A stretch of 64,000 nt of DNA from Methylorubrum sp. B1-46 (GTDB lineage Bacteria > Pseudomonadota > Alphaproteobacteria > Rhizobiales > Beijerinckiaceae): positions 1,451,501 through 1,515,500 of the forward strand of contig NZ_CP088247.1 in assembly GCF_021117295.1 (NCBI RefSeq). The letters are read 5' to 3'. Each line of letters begins with the position of its first letter. The first letter of the stretch is position 1. Below are positions 26,676 to 35,791 of this stretch, in pieces. A model generated the notes under the pieces. That model did no database searches. It was not told the DNA's origin and saw only the letters and a program-made list of their open reading frames with translations. Made by a program: the position numbers and the translations under genes.

Positions 26676-26978
26676 TTACTTGATGGGAGAATGGACGGTG
26701 ACGAGGCGGGAACCGTCGGTGAACACCGCCTCGACCTGGACGTAGGGAATCATCTCCGCGACCCCCTCCATCACGCTGTCGCGGGTGATGGTCTTGCCTG
26801 CGAGTTCCATCACCTCCTCCACCGTCTTGCCGGCCCGCGCGCCCTCCAGGGCCGCGACGGAGATCAGCGAAACGGTCTCGGGATGGTTGAGCTTGAGACC
26901 CTGGTCCTTACGGCGCTGCGCCACCTGCGCGAGCATGTAGATCAAGAGCTTGTCGGTTTCGCGCTGAGTGAAGTGCAT
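26676..26978 (-). CDS. ureA: Urease gamma subunit UreA
   Basis: 100-aa gamma subunit, the standard length, starting at ATG 26978 with a GGAGG site 7 nt upstream; an upstream in-frame extension to 27470 is antisense noise. It contains MHFTQRETDKLLIYMLAQVA, LNHPETVSLIS, MEGVAEMIPYVQVEAVFTDG and the terminal VTVHSPIK. It is the first gene of the urea operon. Confidence 0.97.
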   Translation of the reverse strand: MHFTQRETDKLLIYMLAQVAQRRKDQGLKLNHPETVSLISVAALEGARAGKTVEEVMELAGKTITRDSVMEGVAEMIPYVQVEAVFTDGSRLVTVHSPIK

Positions 26979-27552
26979 AGGCAGCCTCCCGAGCGAATGC
27001 AGCCGGCCCGAACAGCCACATGAGCGGCAGTCAGGAAAGTTCTCTCTTTTCAACCTGCAGCAGCATCTTCTCTCACAAGGAAAGCACCTCCGCAAGACCG
27101 AGTTATTACTTTCTCGATTGTTAAATTCTGACTTTTGATAGCCTAACACCGGAAAACATTCAGATGATATTGCATCGAAGGCTCCGCCTTGGACTGCTTT
27201 CAGAACGTCTTCCATCGAGACCGCAAAAGGCTGATCGGTCCACGAATCCACGGATGGAAGTTGTATGCGGCTTCGCTCGGCCTCCGCGTCCCGCCGGCGT
27301 CGGCGCGCCCCTGCCGCGGCCGACGCCAGGGTTGTAGGGACCGCGTTTCCCGCCATGGGGCCGCCGGGCAGTGGCCGATGCGCGCCGGAAGGACCGGACC
27401 GGAGAAGCGGACAAGTTCGTGCGGCCGGCCGCGTCCCGCCGCTTCCGGCGGAACCTTCGTCCCGGGTCACGGGCTATCCCGAGGCGGCACGGGCGCGCGG
27501 CCCGCATCGGCCGGAACGGCCGCGAAGCCGGCGGAGCGTGGAGCGGCGCGGC
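26979..27552. other. Divergent intergenic region between ureA and a cheB-like gene
   Basis: The half next to ureA (27030-27180) is AT-rich and must carry the minus-strand urease promoter. I looked for an RpoN-type TGGCAC-N5-TTGCA element and found no good match, so no promoter is assigned. The rest is GC-rich with weak coding character and leads into the plus-strand cheB-like gene. Confidence 0.5.
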
Positions 27553-28575
27553 TTGAGCAATCGCGATATCATCGTCATCGGCGGCTCGTCCGGTGCCACG
27601 GTTCCGCTGAAGGCCATCCTCGGCGCCCTGCCGCAGGATCTGCCGGCGGCGGTCTTCATCGTGCTGCACATCCCCGCGCGCAGCCTCGGCCTGCTCGCGA
27701 CCGTCACCTCGGCGGTCGCCCACCTTCCGGTCCACCCGGCCGCCGACGGCATGGCGATCCGGCCGGGCAACGTCTATCTCGGCGTTCCCGATCATCACCT
27801 CATCCTCGACGAGGGTCGGATCAAGCTCGGGCGCGGCCCCCGCGAGAACATGGCCCGGCCCTCGATCGATCCGCTGTTCCGCTCGGCGGCCGCGGCCTAC
27901 GGCCCGCGGGTGATCGGGGTGCTTCTGAGCGGGCTGCTCAACGACGGCGCCTCCGGTCTCGAAGCGATCCAGCGCTGCGGCGGCGTCACGCTGGTGCAGG
28001 ATCCGGCCGAGGCGGTCGCCGACGAGATGCCGCGCAGCGCCCTCTCGATCATGGAGGTCGATCTCACCCTGTCCGCGGCCCGCATCGGCGACGTCCTCTC
28101 GGACCTCGTGCGCGACGCCCCCGGCCCGCGCCGGTCCGTCCCGCCCGAGATCCGGCTCGAGGTCGACATCGCCGCGGGGGAGCGGATCGACAGCGACGTC
28201 CTGCGCCGTATCGCCGACCCCTCCGCGATGTCCTGCCCGCATTGCGGCGGCGTCCTCTCGGAGGTGCGGGACGGCAGGCCGCTGCGCTTCCGCTGCCAGG
28301 TCGGCCATGCCTACACCGCCGAGGCCGTGGCCAAGCAGCAGGAGGGGTCCATCGACGAGGCCCTGCGCGTGGCCCTGCGCATCATCGAGGAGCGGGCCGA
28401 GCTCGTCCGGCGCATGGCCGGCGACGGGCGCAAGGCCGGGCGCCCGGCCGTCAGCGCGATGTACGAGGAGCGCGCCGCCGAGTACCGCCGCTACGCCGAC
28501 GTGATCCGGCGGGCCGTCCTCCAAACCCTGCCGTCACCGGAGCCGACGGACGACGAGGGCGGACAGGAGGCGTAG
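27553..28575 (+). CDS. CheB-type methylesterase with C-terminal zinc-ribbon-like domain, no receiver
   Basis: About 340 aa. The catalytic domain (1-190) has the CheB serine/histidine/aspartate set: GGSSGAT (Ser about 12), VLHIPARS (His about 37) and SGLLNDGASGL (Asp about 130). The receiver domain that normally inhibits CheB is absent. The C-terminal part has MSCPHCGGVLSEV...RFRCQVGHAYTAEA, a four-Cys/His zinc-ribbon-like module, then a helical region. The start is uncertain: TTG 27553 with an upstream GGAG is preferred; GTG 27538 is also in frame. It lies just ahead of a large CheB-CheR-kinase fusion, with which it probably works in a non-flagellar signalling pathway. Confidence 0.85.
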   Translation: MSNRDIIVIGGSSGATVPLKAILGALPQDLPAAVFIVLHIPARSLGLLATVTSAVAHLPVHPAADGMAIRPGNVYLGVPDHHLILDEGRIKLGRGPRENMARPSIDPLFRSAAAAYGPRVIGVLLSGLLNDGASGLEAIQRCGGVTLVQDPAEAVADEMPRSALSIMEVDLTLSAARIGDVLSDLVRDAPGPRRSVPPEIRLEVDIAAGERIDSDVLRRIADPSAMSCPHCGGVLSEVRDGRPLRFRCQVGHAYTAEAVAKQQEGSIDEALRVALRIIEERAELVRRMAGDGRKAGRPAVSAMYEERAAEYRRYADVIRRAVLQTLPSPEPTDDEGGQEA

Positions 28576-28688
28576 CATGCGCGCTTCGGCGAACGCCTCC
28601 TCGCCTCATTTGAGGCTGGCCAGCGCACGCCGCATCGTCCTACAGGCTGGGCTGCGGGCACACGGGCGCGCGGCGGCTGGAGGCGGTG

Positions 28689-31600
28689 ATGGTGAAGTCC
28701 TCCAAGACAGTCGTCACGCAAGGCGGCAAGCCTGTCGTCGTCACGCTCTGCGCGTCGGCCGCGAACACCCGCTCGCTCGTCCATCTTCTGCAAGAGCTGC
28801 CGACGCGGTCGGACACGGCCATCATCGTCGTGCTGCAGCACCGGGAATCGCTCGATGCGGCCGAATTCGGCCGCGCGCTCAAGGCGGCCGGCCACGAACT
28901 GACCGTCATCGAGCAGAACATGCCGCTCGCGCCGGGCCGGGTCTACCTGCCCGAGTCGAACGTCATCGTCAGCATCGAGGACGACCATTTCCGGCTTCGT
29001 CCCGCCGAGCAGCGCTTCGGTGAGCGCGGGACGATCGACAGCTTCCTCGTCTCGCTCCTCGGCGCGATGGACGGGCGCACCATCTCGATCGTCCTCGCCG
29101 GGACCGGCTCGGACGGAACCCTCGGCTTCAAGGCCGTCAAGGAGATGGGCGGCATCGCCTTCGCGGAGGAGACCGAGGAGTCGAAATCCGGCGAACTCGC
29201 CGCGAGCAACATCCCCGCCGCGCTGGCCGATGCCGTCCTGCCCATCGACGAGCTGGCCGAGCGGGTCCGGGCCAGCATCCACCAGCTCGGATCGAAGACG
29301 GAAGCGGGTGTGCAGCTCAACGAGGCCGAGGCCTCGACGGTGCTGGCCGGCATCGCGGCGGTTTTGCGCAACAAGACCGGCCACGACTTCCACGGCTACA
29401 AGGAAGGCACCTTCATGCGCCGCGTCCAGCGGCGGATGCAGGTCGCCCAGATCAACGACAGCACGGACTACGTGGAATACCTGCGCGCGCAGCCGGGGGA
29501 GGCGCAGGAACTCTTCAACGACCTGCTGATCGGCGTGACGCAATTCTTCCGCGACACGAAGGAATTCGAACTCCTCGAACGCAGCGTGATCCCGAAGCTG
29601 TTCGAGGGGAAGACCCGCAGCGATCAACTGCGGATCTGGATCATCGGCTGCTCGACCGGCGAGGAGGCCTACTCCTTCGGCATCCTGCTGCGCGAGCACA
29701 TGGCGAACCTCGAAGAGGTGCCGCAGGTCCAGATCTTCGCGACCGACCTCGACGGCCGGGCGCTCGCGGCGGCGCGGTCGGCCCGCTACGCCGAGACGGT
29801 GGTGCGCGACGTCAGCCCCGAGCGGCTCGCGCGCTGGTTCGTGCGGGAGGGCAACACCTATTGCATCGTCAAGGAAGTGCGGGAGATGTGCATCTTCTCC
29901 CAGCACAGCATCATCAAGGACCCGCCCTTCTCCCGCCTCGACCTCGTCTCCTGCCGCAACCTGCTGATCTACCTCGATGCCGAGCTGCAGAGCCGCGTCA
30001 TCCCGGTCTTCCACTTCGCCTTGAGACCGGAAGGCGTGCTGTTCCTCGGCAATTCCGAGAACGTCTCGCGCCACACCAACCTGTTTGCGCCGATCGAGCA
30101 GCGCTCGCGCATCTTCCGCCGCCTGGAGACGCATAGCCGGATCCTGCCCGACTTCCCCTTCGCCGTGTCGTCCCCGCGCTTCGAGCATCGGCAGGCGGCG
30201 AGCCTGCCCGCCCGTGCGGTCGAGCCCTCGCTGGCCCAGCGGGCCGAGCGCTTCGTGGAGCGCTACACGCCGGCCTACGTGATCGTGGACGAGACCCACA
30301 CGGTGCTGCACTTCTCCGGCCGGACCGGGCGCTACATCGATCCGGCCGGGGGGGCGGCCTCGCTCAACCTCTTGCAACTGGTGCATCCCGACCTGCGCCT
30401 CGACCTGCGCTCGGCCCTCGTGCGCGCATCCGAGGAAGGGCGGACGGCCCATCTCCCCAACCGGCGGATCGAGTTGGACGGGCAGGCGCTCCTGGTCGAT
30501 CTCGTGGTCGAGCCGGTGAAGGACACCGCCAGCCCCGTCCGGCACTTCTTCGTGCTGTTCAAGGACGGGGGGACGGCCGCCGCCGATGCGGAGATCGCCT
30601 CGGCCTCGTCGCAGGATCAGCGCGACCGCATCCGGCAGCTCGAAACGGAGCTGCGCGAGAACAAGGACCGGCTGCAGGCCATCGCCGAGGAAGCGGAGAG
30701 CACGAACGAGGAGTTGAAGGCCTCCAACGAGGAGTACCAGTCGCTCAACGAGGAGCTGCAATCGGCCAACGAGGAGCTTCAGACCTCGAAGGAAGAGCTG
30801 CAATCGGTCAACGAGGAGCTGACCACCGTCAACGGCGAGCTCGGCCTGCGGGTGCAGGAACTCGGCCGCACCAACAGCGACCTCAAGAACTTCCTCGAAA
30901 GCACGCAGATCGCCACCGTCTTCCTCGACAACGACTTGCGGGTCATGCGCTTCACGCCGGCCTCGGCGGAGCTGTTCCACCTCGTCGAGTCGGATGCGGG
31001 CCGGCCCATCGCCCACATCAAGTCGCGCATCGCGTACGAGGAGCTGCACGAGGATGCCCGCCGTGTCCTGCGCACCCTCAACAGCTCCGAGCGCGAGATC
31101 GAGAACCCGCAGACGGGGACCCGCTTCATGGTCCGCGTCCTGCCCTATCGCAGCGTCGACAACTTCATCGCCGGCGTCGTCATCACCTTCGTCGACATCA
31201 CCGCGCGCAAGCAGGCCGAGGCGGCGCTCCGCGAGAGCGAGGAGCGCTTCCGCCAGTTCGCCGACGCCTCCTCGGACGTGCTCTGGATCCGCAACGCGCA
31301 GACGCTGGAATTCGAGTATGCCGGCCCGTCCTTCGAGACACTGTACGGTGCCGTCCCCGGCAAGTCCGGTCAGAACCCCCTGCGATCCTGGCTGAAGCTC
31401 ATCGTGGGGGCCGACCGTCGGGAGGTGATCGACACCTTCCGCCAAGTGCGGGCGGGCGGGCGCGTGTCCCACATCTTCCGCATCCGCCGGCCGAGCGACG
31501 GCGAGGAGCGGTGGCTGGCGAATACCAACTTCCCGCTCTTCGACGAGAAGGGACAGGTGCACCGCATCGGCGGCATCACCTCCGACGTCACCGACGCCAA

Positions 31601-32195
31601 GCTGGCCACCGAGCGTCAGGACGTGCTGGTCAAGGAGCTGCAGCACCGCTCGCGCAACCTCCTCGGCGTCGTCACCTCGCTCGCGACCCGCACCGTCGGC
31701 CAGGGGGCGCCGGTCGAGAATTTCACCACGCGGCTGAACGCCCTAGGGCGGGCCCAGGCCCTGCTCAGCCGGTCGGGCAACGACACCGTCGAGGTCAGCG
31801 CCCTCGTGCATGCGGAGCTGTCGGCCTATACCAGCGCCTCCCCGAAGCGCATCACGATCTCAGGCCCGAAGGTGCTGCTGACCTCGGAGCAGGTGCAGAA
31901 CTTCGCCCTGGCGCTGCACGAGCTGACCACCAACGCCGTCAAGTACGGCGCCCTGCGGGACGATGCGGGTCGTCTCTCCGTGACCTGGGAGCGCGTTTAC
32001 AACAACAGCCACGGCAAGCGCTTGGCGCTGAGCTGGATCGAGAGCGACATCCGCGTCGAGCCGCAATTCCTGAGCCGGCGCGGCTACGGGCGCGAACTGA
32101 TCGAGAACGCGCTCGCCTATGCCCTGAAGGGGCAGACCGGATACGTGCTCGACCTCGACGGCGTGCGCTGCCGGATCGAACTGCCGCTGAAGTAA
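28689..32195 (+). CDS. CheB-CheR-PAS-HWE histidine kinase fusion protein
   Basis: 1168-aa soluble signalling protein. Order: CheB methylesterase domain (about 10-195; Ser22, His49, Asp141 present), CheR methyltransferase (about 200-465; GCSTGEEAYSFG near 319), a long coiled coil (about 640-730, repeating NEEL), two PAS domains (about 735-975), and an HWE/HisKA_2 kinase core (His near 986 in ELQHRSRNLLG; N-box HELTTNAVKYG near 1076; G-box GYGRELI). ATG 28689 follows GGAGG; an in-frame GTG lies one codon earlier. Such fusions resemble proteins of general-stress and light signalling in alphaproteobacteria. A single-domain response regulator gene follows after 82 bp. Confidence 0.93.
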   Translation: MVKSSKTVVTQGGKPVVVTLCASAANTRSLVHLLQELPTRSDTAIIVVLQHRESLDAAEFGRALKAAGHELTVIEQNMPLAPGRVYLPESNVIVSIEDDHFRLRPAEQRFGERGTIDSFLVSLLGAMDGRTISIVLAGTGSDGTLGFKAVKEMGGIAFAEETEESKSGELAASNIPAALADAVLPIDELAERVRASIHQLGSKTEAGVQLNEAEASTVLAGIAAVLRNKTGHDFHGYKEGTFMRRVQRRMQVAQINDSTDYVEYLRAQPGEAQELFNDLLIGVTQFFRDTKEFELLERSVIPKLFEGKTRSDQLRIWIIGCSTGEEAYSFGILLREHMANLEEVPQVQIFATDLDGRALAAARSARYAETVVRDVSPERLARWFVREGNTYCIVKEVREMCIFSQHSIIKDPPFSRLDLVSCRNLLIYLDAELQSRVIPVFHFALRPEGVLFLGNSENVSRHTNLFAPIEQRSRIFRRLETHSRILPDFPFAVSSPRFEHRQAASLPARAVEPSLAQRAERFVERYTPAYVIVDETHTVLHFSGRTGRYIDPAGGAASLNLLQLVHPDLRLDLRSALVRASEEGRTAHLPNRRIELDGQALLVDLVVEPVKDTASPVRHFFVLFKDGGTAAADAEIASASSQDQRDRIRQLETELRENKDRLQAIAEEAESTNEELKASNEEYQSLNEELQSANEELQTSKEELQSVNEELTTVNGELGLRVQELGRTNSDLKNFLESTQIATVFLDNDLRVMRFTPASAELFHLVESDAGRPIAHIKSRIAYEELHEDARRVLRTLNSSEREIENPQTGTRFMVRVLPYRSVDNFIAGVVITFVDITARKQAEAALRESEERFRQFADASSDVLWIRNAQTLEFEYAGPSFETLYGAVPGKSGQNPLRSWLKLIVGADRREVIDTFRQVRAGGRVSHIFRIRRPSDGEERWLANTNFPLFDEKGQVHRIGGITSDVTDAKLATERQDVLVKELQHRSRNLLGVVTSLATRTVGQGAPVENFTTRLNALGRAQALLSRSGNDTVEVSALVHAELSAYTSASPKRITISGPKVLLTSEQVQNFALALHELTTNAVKYGALRDDAGRLSVTWERVYNNSHGKRLALSWIESDIRVEPQFLSRRGYGRELIENALAYALKGQTGYVLDLDGVRCRIELPLK

Positions 32196-32277
32196 TCCGG
32201 GACAGAAGTAACCTGGGAAAGTTCGCCGCATCGGCGATCGGGATAGGTTTCGGCGGCATCTTGCTGCCGGAGCCGTG

Positions 32278-32652
32278 ATGACCTCGCCGACCCTTCCCCT
32301 GTCCGGTCGCCGCATCCTCGTGGTCGAGGACGAGTACCTCATCGCCATCGAGATGGAGCGATGGCTTCAGGAAGCCGGAGCCGAGGTCGCCGGTCCGGTG
32401 TCGGACACCGAGCGGGCGCTGGCCCTCATCGAAACGGAAGCGCTCGATGCGGCCGTGCTCGACGTCCACCTCAACGGCGAGCCGGCCTACGTCGTCGCCG
32501 ACCGCCTCACCGAGCGCGGCGTGCCCTACCTGTTCGCCACCGGCGAAGTCAGGATCGCCGAGGGCTCGGATTACCGCTCGCACGCCGTTCTGGGCAAACC
32601 CATCCTCGACGAAGAATTGCTGCGGGCCGTGAGCCGCCTCATCGCCCACTGA
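32278..32652 (+). CDS. Single-domain response regulator (receiver only)
   Basis: 124-aa CheY-like receiver. The acidic pocket is VVEDE (Glu17, Asp18), the phospho-acceptor is Asp62 in VLDVHLNG, Thr is in YLFATGEV and Lys in AVLGKP. The FATG variant in place of the usual hT/SA and the GKP end are typical of receivers paired with HWE kinases. It has no output domain, so it probably acts as a phosphate sink or through protein contacts. It follows the CheB-CheR-kinase gene and is its likely partner. ATG 32278 follows GGAG; a GTG is one codon upstream. Confidence 0.92.
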   Translation: MTSPTLPLSGRRILVVEDEYLIAIEMERWLQEAGAEVAGPVSDTERALALIETEALDAAVLDVHLNGEPAYVVADRLTERGVPYLFATGEVRIAEGSDYRSHAVLGKPILDEELLRAVSRLIAH

Positions 32653-32863
32653 TCCGGCTTCCGGATCATCGGCCCGCGACGCACCGGCTTGCACCGACTT
32701 GCGGTGTCACCCGCCGGGATGCGAAGCTGCCGGTTGCGGACCGTGTCCGCCGCCCGACCGGGGCCCGCCCCTCCGCGCGTCGAACGGCCGGAGCGCCGGG
32801 CGCGCGTCGCACGGACTCGACACCCCGGAGGCGATCCTGGACTGACCGGCGAGGTGAAGCCCG

Positions 32864-33223
32864 ATGACCGAACCATGGGCGAGCGCCGCGCTCGCGAAGG
32901 TCGAACGGACCGCGCAACTGGCCTCGGAAATCCGCACGATCGTCGAGCGCACGAAGCTCATCATCGCCACTTCGCGGGAGATCCTCTCGGCGAACGGCGC
33001 GCCGGATGCGTCAGGGCGCCCCCCGCGCCCGCGCCAGCCGGAGACGCCGCCGGCGGACGCACTCTGTGCCGCCTTCGACGCGCTGCTCGAAGCGGCGCGC
33101 CAAGCCGAGGAGGCGGGTGATCCCGAGCTGTTCGCCCTCGTCGAGCGGGCCCTGTACCAGGCCGGCGACCGGATCGAACGGACGGCCTCGGCCCTCGCTC
33201 GCCGCGGGCCGCCCGTGCAGTAG
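32864..33223 (+). CDS. Small hypothetical protein
   Basis: 119-aa predicted soluble, largely helical protein with a proline-rich middle (about residues 50-62) between two helical halves. I recognise no family. A GAGG site lies 9 nt before ATG 32864, and codon bias is good. It converges with another small frame on the opposite strand. The function is unknown. Confidence 0.6.
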   Translation: MTEPWASAALAKVERTAQLASEIRTIVERTKLIIATSREILSANGAPDASGRPPRPRQPETPPADALCAAFDALLEAARQAEEAGDPELFALVERALYQAGDRIERTASALARRGPPVQ

Positions 33224-33230
33224 GACCCGA

Positions 33231-33446
33231 TCAGGCGAGGCCGCGGGCGCGCCGCCACGCCCGGAGCGCGCGCAGGCGCTCCTCGTAGGCGAGACGGAGG
33301 GCGGTGTCGGGTTCGCCCTTCATCTCGGGCGGCGTCAACGATTCCTCGGCGATGGGCGTGCCGAGCTGCCGGGCGACCTCGTGACGCCAGCAGGCATCGG
33401 CGACCGCGAACTCGAGATCGGTGCGAATCGTGTCTTCGTCGTCCAT
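33231..33446 (-). CDS. Small hypothetical protein
   Basis: 71-aa acidic-to-basic protein beginning MDDEDTIRTDLEFAVADACW and ending in an Arg/Ala-rich helix. It has plausible codon use, no recognisable domain and no strong ribosome site. Convergent with the preceding small gene. Confidence 0.5.
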   Translation of the reverse strand: MDDEDTIRTDLEFAVADACWRHEVARQLGTPIAEESLTPPEMKGEPDTALRLAYEERLRALRAWRRARGLA

Positions 33447-33647
33447 CCGGCGACTTCTCGTGCAGCGAAGCGGGAGATTGTGATCGTTCCCTCTCCGGAA
33501 GTGATCATCCTAGCCCATCTCGCGCCCCGGTTCGAGACGGGGCGCGCGGCGCGTTGATCGAGGCGGCGGAGAGCGAACGCGCCGCGCCCCAGCTCTCCGT
33601 ACCGCCGGGGATCACCCCGCACGACCCCGATGAGATCCCTGGCCCAG

Positions 33648-34262
33648 TCAGGGCTGGGCGCCGCCGGCCTCAGGACAGCGCGTGAAGGCGCTCAGAGACA
33701 CCCGCGCGACCGCCCTCAAGGCGTCGCGGTCGGCGCCCGACGAGGCCAGGACGCCCATGCCGGAGGCGACCGTCGAGAGAAAGCGAGCCAGGGCCGCCGG
33801 ATCGGCCTCCGGCGCGAGGTCGCCGTCCCGCTGGGCCTGGGCGAACCGCGCGCGCAGGTCCGCCTCGGTCTGCCCGCGCCGGGAGGCCAGCTCGAAGGGG
33901 ATGTTCTCCGAGCCCTCGCCGCAGGCGAGCCCACCCTGGACCAGGAGGCAGCCGGGTGGGTTGGCAGGATCGGTGTGGCTCTCGGCGATGCTCGACAGGA
34001 AGCGCTCGGCCACCTCGCGGGCGGTCGCTCCGGCGAGCACGTGGCGCATGTGCTCGCAGCGCCGCTGCGCGTAGCGGTCGAGGGCGGCCTTCAGCAGCCC
34101 CTCCTTGCTGCCGAAGGCCGCGTAGAGGGAGGGCGCCTTGATGCCCATCGCCTTCGTCAGCATGGCGAGGCTCGCGCCGTCGTAGCCGTGGCGCCAGAAC
34201 ACCTCCATCGCCTCGTCGAGGGCCTTGTCCGTGTCGAAGGACCGGGGCCGCCCCATCACCAT
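33648..34262 (-). CDS. TetR-family transcriptional regulator
   Basis: 204-aa repressor starting MVMGRPRSFDTDKALDEAM; a GGAG lies about 10 nt before ATG 34262. The N-terminal helix-turn-helix is GASLAMLTKAMGIKAPSLYA-AFGSKEGLL, followed by a C-terminal ligand domain with ESHTDPANPPGCLLVQGGLAC, seen in the YcfQ/AcrR-like TetR_C group. It is divergent from an RND efflux operon, and the 100-bp shared region carries a palindrome, so it most likely represses the pump. Confidence 0.93.
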   Translation of the reverse strand: MVMGRPRSFDTDKALDEAMEVFWRHGYDGASLAMLTKAMGIKAPSLYAAFGSKEGLLKAALDRYAQRRCEHMRHVLAGATAREVAERFLSSIAESHTDPANPPGCLLVQGGLACGEGSENIPFELASRRGQTEADLRARFAQAQRDGDLAPEADPAALARFLSTVASGMGVLASSGADRDALRAVARVSLSAFTRCPEAGGAQP

Positions 34263-34338
34263 CGTCCGCGGGCTCCAAATTTCGTATCGAAGTTTTGTAT
34301 CGAGTGGTAGATAAGTCTCTTGACGCGCGGCGTCCATG

Positions 34339-34370
34339 CCGACATGTGTAGCGAACTCTACAGATGTCGG
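34339..34370. promoter_or_regulatory. Palindromic candidate TetR operator overlapping the adaptor start codon
   Basis: CCGACATGTGTAG and CTACAGATGTCGG form a near-perfect inverted repeat (one mismatch per 13-bp arm) across 6 nt. It begins about 14 bp after a -35-like TTGACG (34320-34325) and covers the ATG at 34364. In the same gap GTATCGA occurs twice (34284 and 34297 region), possibly a second site. Binding here would block the pump promoter; TetR binding is inferred. Confidence 0.55.
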
Positions 34371-35623
34371 AGCCGCTCGTGGATCCTCAGCGTGGCACCT
34401 CTTTAGGCCGTTTTCTGCTCCGGCGCAGCGTCGGGGTCGGTCTCGCGCTCTCCCTCCTGGGAGGCGCCGCCTGGCTCGCGGTGCCGGCCTCGGTGTGGCG
34501 CGCCGCACCCGCTCAGGCCGCAGCGCCGCAGGACGAGCCGGCGATGCCGGCCGCCGTCGCCACGGTCGAGCCGCGCGACATGATCCTGTGGGACGCGTTC
34601 TCCGGCCGCCTGGAGGCGGTCGACCGCATCGAGGTGCGAGCCCGCGTCGGCGGCGCGGTCCAGGCCACGCATTTCGTCGAGGGTGAGTTGGTCAAGCCCG
34701 GTGACCTCCTCGTGACCATCGATCCTGCGCCCTACGCGGCCGAGGTCCAGCGCCTGGAGGCCCAGGTGGCGGGCGCCGAGGCGCGGGTCGCCCTGACGTC
34801 GAGCGACCTCGAGCGCGGGCAGCAATTGTCGGATCGGCACATCGTCACGGCCCGCGACCTCGACGTGCGCGCCAACGCCTTCAAGGAGGCGAAGGCGACC
34901 CTGGAGGGTGCGAAGGCGGCGCTGGCGGCGGCGCGGCTCAATCTCAGCTACACGGAAGTGCGGGCGGCGGTGGGCGGACGCGTCGGCCGCCGCGAGATCA
35001 CGCCGGGCAACCTCGTCGCGACGGGCGCCGGCGCTGCGGTGCTGACGACCCTCGTCTCGGTCGATCCGGTCTATGCCAGCTTCGACGCCGACGAGACCGT
35101 CATCCTGAAGGCGCTGGCCTCGATCGCCGAGCCGTCGGGCGGCCGCGGCCGGCTCGCGCGGATTCCGGTCGAGATGATCACGGCCGACGGCGCGCGCGCC
35201 CAGGGCAGCCTGCAGTTCATCGACAACAAGGTTGATGCCCGCAGCGGCACGGTCCGCGTCCGCGCGACCTTCGCCAACGGCGACGGCCGCCTGATCCCGG
35301 GCCAGTTCGCGCGGATGCGGCTGGGCCAGGCCGTGCCCGAATCCCTCCTGCTCGTCGATGAGCGCGCCATCGGCACCGACCAGGACAAGCGCTTCGTCCT
35401 CGTGGTGGGGGCGGACAGCCGGGCCGAGTTCCGCGCCGTCACCCTCGGCCGGGCCGTCGACGGCCTGCGGGTCGTGACCTCCGGCCTGTCCGGCGGCGAG
35501 CGCATCGTGGTCAACGGGCTGCAGCGCATCCGCCCCGGCACGCGCATCAGCCCCGAGCCGGTCCGGATGGGCGCCCGGCCTCAGGATTCTTCGCCCCTGA
35601 CGGGCAAGCTCGCGCAGCGGTGA
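34364..35623 (+). CDS. RND efflux periplasmic adaptor (membrane fusion protein)
   Basis: 419-aa adaptor of the MexE/AcrA type. An N-terminal hydrophobic segment (about 25-45) is followed by lipoyl half-motifs around a coiled coil (RARVGGAVQATHFVEGELVKPGD and NLSYTEVRAAVGGRVGRREI), then a barrel domain with GQFARMRLG and the terminal RIVVNGLQRIRPGTRI. MexE-like features (SGRLEAVDRIEVRARVGG) suggest an OqxA/MexE-type pump. ATG 34364 lies inside a palindrome and lacks a clear ribosome site; the true start may differ slightly. No outer membrane factor gene adjoins. Confidence 0.92.
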   Translation: MSEPLVDPQRGTSLGRFLLRRSVGVGLALSLLGGAAWLAVPASVWRAAPAQAAAPQDEPAMPAAVATVEPRDMILWDAFSGRLEAVDRIEVRARVGGAVQATHFVEGELVKPGDLLVTIDPAPYAAEVQRLEAQVAGAEARVALTSSDLERGQQLSDRHIVTARDLDVRANAFKEAKATLEGAKAALAAARLNLSYTEVRAAVGGRVGRREITPGNLVATGAGAAVLTTLVSVDPVYASFDADETVILKALASIAEPSGGRGRLARIPVEMITADGARAQGSLQFIDNKVDARSGTVRVRATFANGDGRLIPGQFARMRLGQAVPESLLLVDERAIGTDQDKRFVLVVGADSRAEFRAVTLGRAVDGLRVVTSGLSGGERIVVNGLQRIRPGTRISPEPVRMGARPQDSSPLTGKLAQR

Positions 35624-35686
35624 GACGCTCGCGCAACGCTAAAACGGTCGCGCAGCGCTGAAAAACCTCGCGCAGCGCTGACACCG
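35608..35686 (+). repeat. Four-unit ~19-bp tandem repeat spanning the adaptor stop codon
   Basis: Imperfect units based on CTCGCGCAGCGCTGAAA recur four times. The first contains the end of the adaptor gene and its TGA; the next three lie in the spacer before the RND permease gene. Confidence 0.8.
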
Positions 35687-35791
35687 CTTCGCTCTCCCCC
35701 ACCCAAAACCGCCCGGCGGCAACGCCGTGACCGGCAGCCCCGTCGGCTGCGCGGGCGGTCACCTCACGCCCCGTCTTCCCCGAGGGTCGGC

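Noticed and set aside
27001..27180. Possible RpoN (sigma-54) promoter for the urease operon
   Set aside because: GG-N10-GC pairs occur by chance in this sequence, but no stretch matched TGGCAC-N5-TTGCA well enough.
28491..31646. 1051-codon minus-strand frame
   Set aside because: Antisense shadow of the CheB-CheR-kinase gene; low-complexity composition without motifs.
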